Shown piece after piece: positions 51,854 to 60,826 of a stretch of 64,000 nucleotides of DNA. The translations under genes and the position numbers were made by a program. The stretch's first letter is position 1. Every line of letters starts with the position of its first letter. The stretch lies in assembly GCA_964546645.1 (NCBI GenBank), contig CAZJKM010000004.1, positions 1 through 64,000 of the forward strand, written 5' to 3'. This DNA comes from A37T11 sp964546645 (GTDB lineage Bacteria > Bacteroidota > Bacteroidia > Sphingobacteriales > Sphingobacteriaceae). The notes under the pieces are model-generated. The model ran no database searches. It worked only from the letters and a program-made list of their open reading frames with translations, and was not told the DNA's origin.

Positions 51854-54694
51854 TTATTTGAATGTATAGCTTAGTGAGGTGCTGAAAAGCGTACCTCGTT
51901 TGAAGTAAAAAATCCGATCATCATAGGTGTTATCAATTTTGCGGTCGCGGTTTGTATCCTGATAGTATCGGTATGGGGCATTTAACAAATCCTGCACACC
52001 TGCTTTAAGAGATAATGTCCGGGTGATATTTTTGCTGATCGTCAGATCCACTGCATTTCTCGGGAGTTCGTAGATAGCGGGGAAATCCACATTGCCAATG
52101 GCGTAAATACGCGGACCGACCACATTATAAGCAGCACTCACCTGCCAGCCACGCGATTCATCCAGGTAACTGACTACCGCGTTGGCAATGTAAGGGGACT
52201 GGCCCTGCAGTGGGCGCCTGCTCTCCTGAATTTCTTCATTGATGATCCCTGCATAATTAACCTCAGAACGGATGAGAGAAGCATTCAGGTTTACACTCAG
52301 CCGATCCAGGAATCCGCTCTCCGTCAGATCTTTCAGTGACTTTCGCAGTTCCAGTTCTATGCCGTAGTTAAATCCGCTGCTGGCATTGACATAGCTGAAT
52401 GCCGGTCCTTCGCTCTGGATCACAACGGCGGTCTCAATCGGATCGCGCAAATGCTTATAAAACATACCCACACTCATCGTCTCACCGGAACGCGGATACA
52501 GCTCGTACCGGAGATCAACATTATCGATCGTCGCCGTCCGGAGGCCCGGATTGCCAGCCCGGTTCAGGTCAAATTCAAAATCATAAAAAAGAAAAGGTGC
52601 TATTTCGCGAAATTCCGGCCGGTTTACAGAACGCCCGTAACCAAACCGTATTTTCTGGGTATCATTTACCGAATAGTCCACATTCAGAAAGCCGAGCGGT
52701 GAACTGATGGGATTGTTGACGCTGACCGGGCTGTCGCCGGCATCATACGAATCAAGCCGCAGAATATTGTGTTCAAACCTGAATCCGCCGGATAAATGGA
52801 AATCGCCCACCGGTACAACCGTCCCCACATATCCGGCTGTAAGAAAGTTGGAAGCGTCATAGCTGTCCAGCCGGTTGGTTCCTTCTTCCATAATAAACCC
52901 GTCCGGCCCGAAATGTTCATCGGCAAAGACCTGGTCCAATGGAAGCACAATCAGCCTGTTTTCCTCGCCTATCGGAAGATTAGGGCCGGCTCTGTAGCTG
53001 AAATAACGCGCAGAAAAATCCCGCTGACGGTAGTCCAGCATGTAACCTGCCTTCAGCAGCACCGGGTCTTCGGCATGTCCGCCCAACTGCCTTTCAAAAT
53101 TGACACTGTTGCTCGCTCCTTTTTCGTCGAGCTCACCAAAGAATCTCCCGGTATCATACAGATTTGAACTGGACGGCAATTCTATTTTATACTGATCTGA
53201 TCCTACATTCAGCTGCGTTGTGCGGAAGCGCCGCAGATCGGGCTGATGCTCCCGTAAATAGTTTGCACCTACTATCCAATTCAGGCTGGTAAGCCCACCC
53301 TGAAAGCGATGCGTACCTTCCAGCTGCTCGGAAAGAATGGAGCGTGCGCGGTATTGGTACATGTAGTTCTGCCGGTTCTGTCCCTGTTGCTGCATAAAAT
53401 CCTGGCCCGATCGCAGGATGCTGATGTTCTCACCAATCTGGTTGAAAAGACTTTTTGATTCTATTTTATGGAATGGGTTAAGAACCAGTGACCAGTTCAG
53501 CAGCGCGCCGACGCGGTTTTCCTTTTCGTACCGGCTGTCAAAGAATTCAAGACGCAATGGTGCCGGTGTACCGTAGTCTTCCGGGCGTTGTATCTCATAA
53601 CGGTTAAAATCACGCACATAGAATTGGTTAGACTGGGAGTAGTTCAACTGTCCCAGCAGGCTGAACTTTGCTGTACCGCCAAATCTCCAGCTTCTTCCTA
53701 ATCCGAACCCGAAATTAAGATCCGGATTCGCCTGCCGCGTCTGATACGAAAGATCATTGTTCAGCAACCTTGGCGCCTCATACCTGACCGGTGAACTGTT
53801 TGGCAAAGGGCGTATATTCTGGGTCGGAAATCCCGCGGGCAATGCACGCTCACCGCCGTCAAATCCGAAAACATCCATGGGCGAAATCCTGCTGTATACC
53901 GTCGGTTTAAAGCTTACGCCGGAACGGATGTTGGTTCCTATGGAAAAGGTGGTAAACCGTTCGTCTGTAGCACTGTTTGTATACACCTTGATCAGTCCTC
54001 CGGAAAAGTCCCCCGGGTTTTCCGGTGAACCCGACTTATAAATCATCATCCGTTCCAGAACATTGCTGGGAATGAGATCGAATGAAAACGTACGCCGATC
54101 AACCTCTGTACTGGGGGCAATTGCATTATTAAGCATGACCTGATTATAGCGTTCGGGCACACCACGGACCATTACAAAACGGTTTTCAACAATGGTAAGC
54201 CCGGGAATCCGGCTCATTACCTGAGCAGCATCACGGTCCTGAGACAGTTTGATCTGCTGCTGCGAGATTCCACTGACAACCTGCAATGCCGACTTAACCT
54301 CAGAAATAACAGCGTTATTGGTATTACTGAGGCGGGAAACACGGACTACCACCTCATCCAGTTCTTCACCGCCAGGCTGCAACTCCAGGTTCAGGTTAAT
54401 CAACTGGTCGGCTTTTGCCTGTATGTCCGAAACAATAAGCTGCTGGTATCCTATATAAGAAACGATCAGGCTATAGGTGCCCGGTTCAATTTTACTCAGT
54501 TCAAACGTACCGTCAGCACGGGTTGAAATGGCCTGGTTGGTCCCCTCAATTTTTACGCTTCCGCCAATAATGGGTTCTTTGTTGGACGAATCGATAACTT
54601 TCCCCCTGATTACCGCCGTCTGGGTATAGGCTGATGCGGTCAGAAAAAGGTAAAAAACAGTTGTTAAGATCGGTTTGATGTTGCTGCAATTCAT
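51854..54694 (-). CDS. TonB-dependent outer-membrane receptor
   Basis: A 946-residue TonB-dependent receptor. A signal peptide (about 1-24) is followed by a carboxypeptidase-like domain (VIRGKVIDSSNKEPIIGGSV) and a plug domain with MSRIPGLTIVENRFVMVRGV. The long beta barrel ends in a terminal aromatic strand (GTLFSTSLSYTFK). A TonB box is not obvious. It imports an unknown substrate with energy from TonB. The beta-helix lipoprotein downstream replaces the SusD-like partner seen in polysaccharide loci, so it is not a classic PUL. An orphan LuxR response regulator lies upstream on the same strand. Confidence 0.93.
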   Translation of the reverse strand: MNCSNIKPILTTVFYLFLTASAYTQTAVIRGKVIDSSNKEPIIGGSVKIEGTNQAISTRADGTFELSKIEPGTYSLIVSYIGYQQLIVSDIQAKADQLINLNLELQPGGEELDEVVVRVSRLSNTNNAVISEVKSALQVVSGISQQQIKLSQDRDAAQVMSRIPGLTIVENRFVMVRGVPERYNQVMLNNAIAPSTEVDRRTFSFDLIPSNVLERMMIYKSGSPENPGDFSGGLIKVYTNSATDERFTTFSIGTNIRSGVSFKPTVYSRISPMDVFGFDGGERALPAGFPTQNIRPLPNSSPVRYEAPRLLNNDLSYQTRQANPDLNFGFGLGRSWRFGGTAKFSLLGQLNYSQSNQFYVRDFNRYEIQRPEDYGTPAPLRLEFFDSRYEKENRVGALLNWSLVLNPFHKIESKSLFNQIGENISILRSGQDFMQQQGQNRQNYMYQYRARSILSEQLEGTHRFQGGLTSLNWIVGANYLREHQPDLRRFRTTQLNVGSDQYKIELPSSSNLYDTGRFFGELDEKGASNSVNFERQLGGHAEDPVLLKAGYMLDYRQRDFSARYFSYRAGPNLPIGEENRLIVLPLDQVFADEHFGPDGFIMEEGTNRLDSYDASNFLTAGYVGTVVPVGDFHLSGGFRFEHNILRLDSYDAGDSPVSVNNPISSPLGFLNVDYSVNDTQKIRFGYGRSVNRPEFREIAPFLFYDFEFDLNRAGNPGLRTATIDNVDLRYELYPRSGETMSVGMFYKHLRDPIETAVVIQSEGPAFSYVNASSGFNYGIELELRKSLKDLTESGFLDRLSVNLNASLIRSEVNYAGIINEEIQESRRPLQGQSPYIANAVVSYLDESRGWQVSAAYNVVGPRIYAIGNVDFPAIYELPRNAVDLTISKNITRTLSLKAGVQDLLNAPYRYYQDTNRDRKIDNTYDDRIFYFKRGTLFSTSLSYTFK

Positions 54695-54793
54695 TCCTGC
54701 AATTTTTAATGCAAGATTAGTGCAGCAGCATTAACTGGTGTTTAAATTAACGTTATGAAATAGGGTTGTTTATGTTACGATAATGTTAAGACA

Positions 54794-55432
54794 CTAACTG
54801 TAAAGCTTGAATTTTTCAATCAGCTCGGCGATGTTGTCCACTTGAAGCTTTTCAAAAATACGGTTCTTATAGGTACTTACAGTGGAGGTGCTTAAGTTCA
54901 GTGAATTCGATACCTCCTGCACACCCTGCCCCTGGATCAGGAATTGCGCTACCTCCACCTCCCGGTTTGACAAACGCGTCAGTGGATTCTCCTTGTGCAT
55001 CTTTGATTTCCCGCTGATCAGGTTATTATAAATAAGCTCCTTAACGACCTCACTCATGTATTTACCATTATTCAGCACGGTTTCAATGGCATCTTTTATC
55101 TGTGCCTTGTTGGAGTTTTTATGCAAATAGCCATACGCTCCTGCCTGCAGATAGCGGACCGCATATAAGGTTTCATCATAGGAAGAATAAACAAGGATCC
55201 TGATTCCGGGTTGTTTCAGCAGGATCCGTTCCACCATCTGAATATTATTACCACCCGGCATATTGATATCCAATATCAGCAACTGATATTTTCTTTCACC
55301 CAGCATGGTCATCATCTGATTGAAATTTTCAGCCTGCTCAACCGTCGCATGTGGTAACAGCTCTTTGATTACCACTGCGGTCCCTAACCGGACAATCCCA
55401 TGGTCATCTGCAATAAGTATTTCCACTCCCAT
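54794..55432 (-). CDS. LuxR/NarL-type response regulator, no adjacent kinase
   Basis: A 212-residue response regulator. The receiver has IADDHG (acidic pair), phosphoacceptor Asp in LLILDINMPGGN and Lys in GYLHKNSN. The LuxR helix-turn-helix begins RLSNREVEVAQFLI and ends STVSTYKNRIFEKLQV. Length is normal. No histidine kinase lies next to it; the TonB receptor gene starts 100 bp downstream on the same strand, so it may control that unit. The 302-bp gap to acnA upstream is AT-rich with no gene beyond the acnA promoter. Confidence 0.92.
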   Translation of the reverse strand: MGVEILIADDHGIVRLGTAVVIKELLPHATVEQAENFNQMMTMLGERKYQLLILDINMPGGNNIQMVERILLKQPGIRILVYSSYDETLYAVRYLQAGAYGYLHKNSNKAQIKDAIETVLNNGKYMSEVVKELIYNNLISGKSKMHKENPLTRLSNREVEVAQFLIQGQGVQEVSNSLNLSTSTVSTYKNRIFEKLQVDNIAELIEKFKLYS

Positions 55433-55635
55433 ATGTCGTACTATAGAGAAATATCCCCTTATTAAAAAGAGTGCACTAAGGTAGCTAAAATACTACAAAG
55501 TAAACCAACTATGAAAAAAAATTATTCGCTACAATAAAAAACCTACATTATAAGCAAATAAACCGTATGCGAGTTTAGAATATTTCCAAATAATATCTAT
55601 CTGATCGTGTATTTAGGAATTCATTGCATTTTTTG

Positions 55636-55643
55636 TACTTTCG
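55636..55643 (+). promoter_or_regulatory. Probable -7 element TACTTTCG for aconitase
   Basis: One base from TAnnTTTG, about 92 bp before the ATG at 55735, giving a moderate leader. A TTTG-like tract lies just upstream. Nothing else was recognised in 55433-55734. Confidence 0.4.
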
Positions 55644-55734
55644 CACCGCATTAACGGCTGATACAGAGAACAACAGAAAGTACCGGTCCGCAACGTGTAA
55701 TCCATAACTCTTTAGTTTACTATTATATTATAAC

Positions 55735-58002
55735 ATGGCATTTGACATAGATATGATTAAGGCGGTTTATAACCGTTACGACAGCCGGATAACAGCTGTG
55801 CGTAAACTGATTAATAAACCGCTTACCTTAACTGAAAAAATTTTATACACCCACCTTTGGCAAGGCGACGCAACGGAAGCATATGAGCGCGGTAAATCCT
55901 ATGTGGATTTTGCCCCCGATCGTGTAGCTATGCAGGATGCAACCGCCCAGATGGCGCTATTACAATTCATGCAGGCAGGCCGGGCCAAAGCAGCCGTTCC
56001 TTCCACAGTACACTGCGACCACCTGATACAAGCCAGATCAGGTGCGGAAACCGATCTGGCCGTTGCCACACAGGAAAGCAGTGAGGTGTTTGACTTCCTC
56101 GGATCTGTATCCAATAAATACGGCATCGGTTTCTGGAAACCGGGGGCGGGTATCATTCATCAGGTAGTACTGGAAAATTATGCCTTTCCCGGCGGAATGA
56201 TGATCGGTACGGATTCGCATACCGTTAATGCCGGCGGCCTTGGCATGCTGGCTATCGGTGTCGGCGGAGCTGACGCCTGTGATGTCATGGCAGGATTGCC
56301 CTGGGAATTGAAATTTCCAAAGCTGATCGGCATTAAACTCACCGGCAAACTGAATGGCTGGACAGCTCCTAAAGATGTTATCCTGAAAGTAGCCGGTATC
56401 CTTACAGTAAAAGGCGGTACCGGATGTATCGTGGAGTATTTCGGCGAAGGAGCCCAGTCACTTTCGGCAACCGGAAAAGGCACTATCTGTAATATGGGCG
56501 CTGAAATCGGTGCCACAACTTCTACATTCGGTTACGACGAGTCAATGGAAAGGTACCTGCGGGCTACCGATCGTGCAGACGTTGCTGACGCAGCCAATGC
56601 GATCAAAGAGCACCTGAATGCAGACCCTGAAGTATATGCTGAGCCGGAAAAATATTTTGATCAGCTGATCGAGATCAACCTCTCTGAGTTGGAACCTCAT
56701 CTGAATGGTCCTTTTACACCGGACCTGGCCACTCCTATTTCCAAAATGAAAGAAGAGGCCGTAAAGAACGGCTGGCCATTAAAAGTAGAATGGGGACTGA
56801 TCGGCTCCTGCACCAACTCTTCTTACGAAGATTTGTCCCGGGCCGCTTCCATTGCGAAACAAGCGGTTGACAAGGGACTGGTTACTAAAGCAGAGTTTGG
56901 TATTAACCCAGGTTCCGAACAAGTACGCTATACGGCCGACAGGGATGGGCTGCTGGATACGTTTACAGATCTGAACGCAACTATTTTTACCAACGCCTGT
57001 GGCCCCTGTATCGGAATGTGGGCCCGTGTCGGCGCAGAAAAAGCAGAGAAGAATACCATTGTGCATTCTTTCAACCGTAATTTTGCCAAACGGGCAGACG
57101 GTAACCCCAACACTTATGCATTCGTCGCTTCGCCGGAAGTGGTAGCAGCGCTGGCTATTGCAGGCGACCTCTCCTTCAACCCCCTGACAGATACATTGCT
57201 TAATGATAAGGGAGAGGCCGTAAAACTGGATGCACCGACGGGAGACGAGCTGCCTGCCAAAGGCTTTGATGTGGAAGACCCCGGCTACCAGGCGCCCGCT
57301 GCAGATGGAAGCCAGGTACAAGTGGTTGTCTCTCCCACGTCAGACAGGTTACAGTTGCTGGATCCGTTCCCGGCTTGGGAATGCACCGATTTACAGGGCC
57401 TTAAACTGCTGATCAAAGCAAAAGGGAAATGTACCACTGATCATATTTCCATGGCCGGCCCCTGGCTGAAATATCGCGGACACCTGGATAACATCTCCAA
57501 CAACATGCTGATCGGGGCCGTTAATTACTTCAACGAAAAAACAGACCTGGTGAAAAATCAGCTAACGGGAGCGTACGGACCCGTACCTGCTACACAGCGT
57601 GCATACAAGGCAAATGGTATTGGCTCTGTTGTTGTAGGTGATGAGAACTACGGAGAAGGTTCATCCCGCGAACATGCCGCTATGGAACCCAGGCATCTTG
57701 GTGTACGGGCCGTACTGGTAAAGTCTTTCGCCCGTATCCATGAAACCAACCTGAAAAAACAGGGTATGCTGGCGCTGACGTTTGCTGATAAGAGTGACTA
57801 CGATAAAGTTCTTGAGGATGATACGATTGCTATCGTTGGATTAACTTCCTTCTCACCGAATGTCCCGCTTAAATTGATATTGACCCATCAGGACGGAACA
57901 ACCGATGAAATCATTGCCAATCACAGCTATAACGAACAACAGATTGCGTGGTTCAAGGCCGGTGGAGCACTCAATATCATCCGGCAGAATCAGGCGGTTT
58001 AA
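55735..58002 (+). CDS. acnA: Aconitate hydratase
   Basis: A 755-residue aconitase of the mitochondrial-type size, converting citrate to isocitrate in the TCA cycle. The 4Fe-4S ligands are in GSCTNSSYEDL and NACGPCIGMW; substrate-binding DSHTVNAGGLGMLAIGVGGA, CTTDHISMAGPWLKYRGHLD and GEGSSREHAAMEPRHLG are all present. The start at 55735 is the only good ATG. A 12-bp perfect hairpin follows the stop at 58031-58069. It is monocistronic. The symbol acnA is used in the broad sense; the chain is shorter than bacterial AcnA/IRP-type proteins. Confidence 0.95.
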   Translation: MAFDIDMIKAVYNRYDSRITAVRKLINKPLTLTEKILYTHLWQGDATEAYERGKSYVDFAPDRVAMQDATAQMALLQFMQAGRAKAAVPSTVHCDHLIQARSGAETDLAVATQESSEVFDFLGSVSNKYGIGFWKPGAGIIHQVVLENYAFPGGMMIGTDSHTVNAGGLGMLAIGVGGADACDVMAGLPWELKFPKLIGIKLTGKLNGWTAPKDVILKVAGILTVKGGTGCIVEYFGEGAQSLSATGKGTICNMGAEIGATTSTFGYDESMERYLRATDRADVADAANAIKEHLNADPEVYAEPEKYFDQLIEINLSELEPHLNGPFTPDLATPISKMKEEAVKNGWPLKVEWGLIGSCTNSSYEDLSRAASIAKQAVDKGLVTKAEFGINPGSEQVRYTADRDGLLDTFTDLNATIFTNACGPCIGMWARVGAEKAEKNTIVHSFNRNFAKRADGNPNTYAFVASPEVVAALAIAGDLSFNPLTDTLLNDKGEAVKLDAPTGDELPAKGFDVEDPGYQAPAADGSQVQVVVSPTSDRLQLLDPFPAWECTDLQGLKLLIKAKGKCTTDHISMAGPWLKYRGHLDNISNNMLIGAVNYFNEKTDLVKNQLTGAYGPVPATQRAYKANGIGSVVVGDENYGEGSSREHAAMEPRHLGVRAVLVKSFARIHETNLKKQGMLALTFADKSDYDKVLEDDTIAIVGLTSFSPNVPLKLILTHQDGTTDEIIANHSYNEQQIAWFKAGGALNIIRQNQAV

Positions 58003-58030
58003 TCCATTCCTGCTAAATATACTAAACAAC

Positions 58031-58069
58031 ACATACAGGCGGCTGCATCAAGCAGATCCGCCTGTATGT
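58031..58069 (+). terminator. Long hairpin after aconitase
   Basis: ACATACAGGCGG at 58031-58042 pairs perfectly with CCGCCTGTATGT at 58058-58069, continuing as CTGC/GCAG with a 2-base bulge and a 5-base loop. It lies 28 bp after the aconitase stop. There is no T-tract, so it may be a stabilising 3' structure or a bidirectional element rather than a classical terminator. Confidence 0.6.
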
Positions 58070-58118
58070 ATCAACAAAACGCTCACATAAATTTAATCTG
58101 CAGTTTATACGGGAATCC

Positions 58119-58126
58119 TATTTTTG
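58119..58126 (+). promoter_or_regulatory. -7 element TATTTTTG for the 58152 gene
   Basis: An exact TAnnTTTG match 25 bp before the ATG at 58152. It supports transcription of this small gene. Confidence 0.5.
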
Positions 58127-58151
58127 CCTGACACCAAAATAATATGACAGG

Positions 58152-58367
58152 ATGGATCAGGTGAACATTGAGATAACAGACACGGAGTACCTTATTAAAC
58201 TGCGAAAAACGGACTATGACCTGTCCTTTTTATACACCCTCGTAAACCGGATATACCATATTAAACACATAATCCCTGATAATCACATCAGTGATTTTTC
58301 GGACAAACCTGGCACCCAACACACAGATGATCTGGGAGATCGGTTTGATCACCTGGCAGACAAGTGA
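58152..58367 (+). CDS. Small hypothetical protein
   Basis: A 71-residue polar protein (starts MDQVNIEITDTEYLIKLRK) with no signal peptide, Cys or known motif. Support comes from the perfect -7 element 25 bp upstream and its position between two conserved genes. A first ATG at 58144 gives only a five-codon peptide in another frame. No family recognised; it could be a lineage-specific small protein. Confidence 0.45.
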   Translation: MDQVNIEITDTEYLIKLRKTDYDLSFLYTLVNRIYHIKHIIPDNHISDFSDKPGTQHTDDLGDRFDHLADK

Positions 58368-58459
58368 TCAAAAAAAGTTCTGATAGTCTTGCTTTTTTAG
58401 ATTTTATTCGTTTATATTTATCCCAAATCTGAAAACGAACATTAAATTAAAAAAGAAAA

Positions 58460-58780
58460 ATGGGAGATTTTGACAACAAAGAGCGGGAAGAGGTATTTTC
58501 AAAAAAAGTAAGGGCTGGCAAGCGCACTTACTTTTTTGATGTGAAGGCAACCCGATCAAACGATTATTACATTACCATCACGGAAAGCAAGAAACGTTTG
58601 GAAGACGGTGTCTTCATCAAGCATAAAATTTTTCTTTACAAAGAAGATTTTGAGAAGTTTTCAGAAGGATTAAGTGAAATTGTTGATTACATTAAAACAC
58701 ATCAGGAAGTAGTCGAAAAACGATATGAGTTTAGTGAAAACGGTGCACTGGATACAGCTGCGGATGACTTTGCTTACTGA
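58460..58780 (+). CDS. PUR-alpha-like DUF3276 nucleic-acid-binding protein
   Basis: A 106-residue protein of the DUF3276/PUR family, widespread in Bacteroidota and Spirochaetes. VFSKKVRAGKRTYFFDVKAT followed by DYYITITESKKR and HKIFLYKEDFEKFSEGL matches the PUR fold, which binds single-stranded DNA or RNA in studied members. The chain ends with an acidic tail. The start MGDFDNKEREE is the family N-terminus. A TATATTTA element lies about 40 bp upstream and a terminator follows at 58848. Confidence 0.92.
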   Translation: MGDFDNKEREEVFSKKVRAGKRTYFFDVKATRSNDYYITITESKKRLEDGVFIKHKIFLYKEDFEKFSEGLSEIVDYIKTHQEVVEKRYEFSENGALDTAADDFAY

Positions 58781-58847
58781 TTTCCCTCTCTGACCTGAAC
58801 CCGGGTACGGATAGCATCTTCATCACACCTATCTTTCATACATAGAG

Positions 58848-58872
58848 CCCCCTTGCACAGGGGGATTTTTTT
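58848..58872 (+). terminator. Terminator after the DUF3276 gene
   Basis: CCCCCT at 58848-58853 pairs with AGGGGG at 58859-58864 over a short loop, then seven T. It lies 68 bp after the stop and overlaps the end of the convergent small membrane protein gene region. Confidence 0.88.
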
Positions 58873-58873
58873 G

Positions 58874-59035
58874 TCAGTCTTCCCGCTTCCCGTTCCGGTT
58901 GAATATGGCCAGGACCAAAGCAATCAATGCCAGTATCAGGGCAATATTAAACAGTCCTTTCAGTGCATACACAAATATGCCGATTCCCCAGCCGATGAAC
59001 AGGACCACCGCAACAAAAAACAATATTTTTCTCAT
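58874..59035 (-). CDS. Small membrane protein, DUF5670/lmo0937-like
   Basis: A 53-residue protein of two membrane helices (ILFFVAVVLFIGWGIGIFVY and LFNIALILALIALVLAIF) with a short basic-acidic tail (NRNGKRED). Layout resembles the lmo0937/DUF5670 small membrane proteins often seen beside stress genes. The ATG at 59035 is used; the longer frame upstream has no membrane-protein character. A TATTTG-containing sequence lies about 25 bp upstream. Confidence 0.7.
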   Translation of the reverse strand: MRKILFFVAVVLFIGWGIGIFVYALKGLFNIALILALIALVLAIFNRNGKRED

Positions 59036-59131
59036 TTTCACGATTTTTAATAACAACAAATATCTTTGCTGACTGTTTTTATATCGTTGCAAAATAAGAG
59101 CCGAATTGATTGGTCTGTCATATTTTTTTCC

Positions 59132-59139
59132 TAATTTTG
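59132..59139 (+). promoter_or_regulatory. -7 element TAATTTTG for pyrR-pyrB
   Basis: An exact TAnnTTTG match 55 bp before the pyrR ATG. No attenuator hairpin was recognised in the short leader. Confidence 0.55.
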
Positions 59140-59194
59140 TATATTTAATTAACGGTTTGGTCACGACACTGATATTTAGTAAAAAGAAGCGCTG

Positions 59195-59743
59195 ATGCAA
59201 CAATCTATCCTACTAAGCGGCCCGAAGTTTCAGATTACAATACGGCGGCTGTGCCATCAGCTCATTGAAAACCATGACGACTTTTCCGGCTCTGTCGTGA
59301 TCGGCATCCAACCCAGGGGTGTTTACCTGGCTGCCCGCATTGCCCGTGAACTAAAAAGCATACTCCATCTTGACCATATTGTATCCGGAGAACTGGATAT
59401 CACTTTTTTCAGAGACGACTTCAGACGCAAAGGTAGTGGCCCGCTGGTTCCCAGTACCACCAATATTGATTTTATAGTGGAGAATAAGAAAGTGGTACTG
59501 GTCGACGATGTATTATGGACAGGCCGCACGATCCGTTCTGCACTCGACGCCATCCAGTCGTTCGGAAGGCCGCAGAAGGTGGAATTACTCACATTGGTGG
59601 ACCGGCGTTTTTCCCGTCACCTTCCTATTGAACCAGACTACATCGGCATACAGGTAGATACAATCGACTCGCAAAAGGTACTTGTGAGCTGGCAGGAGAC
59701 AGATGGTATTGATGAAATAAAATTGCTCACCGAAAAGGAATAA
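59195..59743 (+). CDS. pyrR: PyrR pyrimidine regulator / uracil phosphoribosyltransferase
   Basis: A 182-residue PyrR-type phosphoribosyltransferase. The PRPP-binding loop is VVLVDDVLWTGRTIRSALDA near residue 100, preceded by VVIGIQPRGVYLAARIAREL and followed by LLTLVDRRFSRHLPIEPDYI. In Firmicutes PyrR binds pyr mRNA to cause attenuation; here the adjacent pyrB, 12 bp downstream, fits a pyrimidine role, but the leader shows no clear attenuator, so the RNA-binding function is uncertain. Confidence 0.94.
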   Translation: MQQSILLSGPKFQITIRRLCHQLIENHDDFSGSVVIGIQPRGVYLAARIARELKSILHLDHIVSGELDITFFRDDFRRKGSGPLVPSTTNIDFIVENKKVVLVDDVLWTGRTIRSALDAIQSFGRPQKVELLTLVDRRFSRHLPIEPDYIGIQVDTIDSQKVLVSWQETDGIDEIKLLTEKE

Positions 59744-59755
59744 GCAGATACATTC

Positions 59756-60694
59756 ATGGCAGTAACAGAACAGCAGTTAAGTACCCGGCACTTACTGGGC
59801 ATCAAAGACCTGAATGAACAGGACATTCAGCTTATTTTTGAGACAGCTGACACCTTTAAGGATATTCTTAACAGGCCCATTAAGAAAGTCCCTTCCCTGC
59901 GCGATCTGACTATCGCTAATATCTTTTTTGAGAATTCTACCCGCACACGCCTTTCGTTTGAACTGGCTGAAAAGAGGCTTTCTGCGGATGTCATCAACTT
60001 TGCCGCTTCTTCTTCTTCCGTCAGTAAGGGTGAAACACTGGTGGATACCGTTAATAATATATTAGCCATGAAAGTGGATATGGTGGTCATGCGGCACCCT
60101 TATCCCGGAGCCGGTGTATTTCTAAGCCGTCATATCGGTGCACAGATTGTCAATGCCGGTGACGGCGCACACGAACATCCGACGCAGGCACTGCTCGATG
60201 CCTTTTCCATCCGCGAGCGGTATGGCGATGTTGCCGGGAAAAAAGTAGCCATCATCGGAGACATCCTCCATTCCCGGGTAGCCCTCTCCAACATCCTCTG
60301 TCTGCAGAAACTGGGGGCTGAGGTAATGGTATGCGGCCCCACCACCCTGATACCAAAACATATTCACTCATTGGGAGTAAAAACAGAACACAACCTGATA
60401 AAAGCATTGGAGTGGTGTGATGTCGCAAACATGTTACGCATTCAGCTGGAGCGCCAGGATATCAGTTATTTTCCGTCGCTGCGCGAATACACCATGCTGT
60501 ACGGACTGAACAAACAAATCCTCAACAGCCTTAGCAAGGAGATCACGATTATGCATCCGGGGCCAATTAATCGTGGGGTAGAAATTACCAGTGATGTGGC
60601 AGATAGTAAACATGCCATCATCCTGAACCAGGTAGAAAACGGTGTAGCCATACGGATGGCTGTGTTATATCTGCTGGCCGGCAAGCACAACTAA
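59756..60694 (+). CDS. pyrB: Aspartate carbamoyltransferase catalytic subunit
   Basis: A 312-residue PyrB, which joins carbamoyl phosphate and aspartate to give carbamoyl aspartate in pyrimidine synthesis. The carbamoyl-phosphate motif STRTRLSFELA is near residue 64, the HPTQALLDAFSI motif near 144, and MHPGPINRGVEI near the C-terminus. The order pyrR-pyrB is the common one. No pyrI regulatory subunit is adjacent, as in the unregulated trimeric form. The next gene is 132 bp away. Confidence 0.96.
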   Translation: MAVTEQQLSTRHLLGIKDLNEQDIQLIFETADTFKDILNRPIKKVPSLRDLTIANIFFENSTRTRLSFELAEKRLSADVINFAASSSSVSKGETLVDTVNNILAMKVDMVVMRHPYPGAGVFLSRHIGAQIVNAGDGAHEHPTQALLDAFSIRERYGDVAGKKVAIIGDILHSRVALSNILCLQKLGAEVMVCGPTTLIPKHIHSLGVKTEHNLIKALEWCDVANMLRIQLERQDISYFPSLREYTMLYGLNKQILNSLSKEITIMHPGPINRGVEITSDVADSKHAIILNQVENGVAIRMAVLYLLAGKHN

Positions 60695-60826
60695 TACGGA
60701 CGGCATGCTATTTGCAGCGTTTGCTTCAAAGCAAGTTATCAACAGTTGTGAATTATTAGTGCGGATAACTATTCTTTTTCCGTGTATTTTAGCAAAAGCA
60801 GAACAACAGAAGATTTGAATAATACT

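Noticed and set aside
58362..58378. AAGTGATCAAAAAAAGT as a third FNR-like box
   Set aside because: It has a TGATC half-site but no ATCA partner at 4 bp, and is not positioned relative to a clear -7 element as the other two are.
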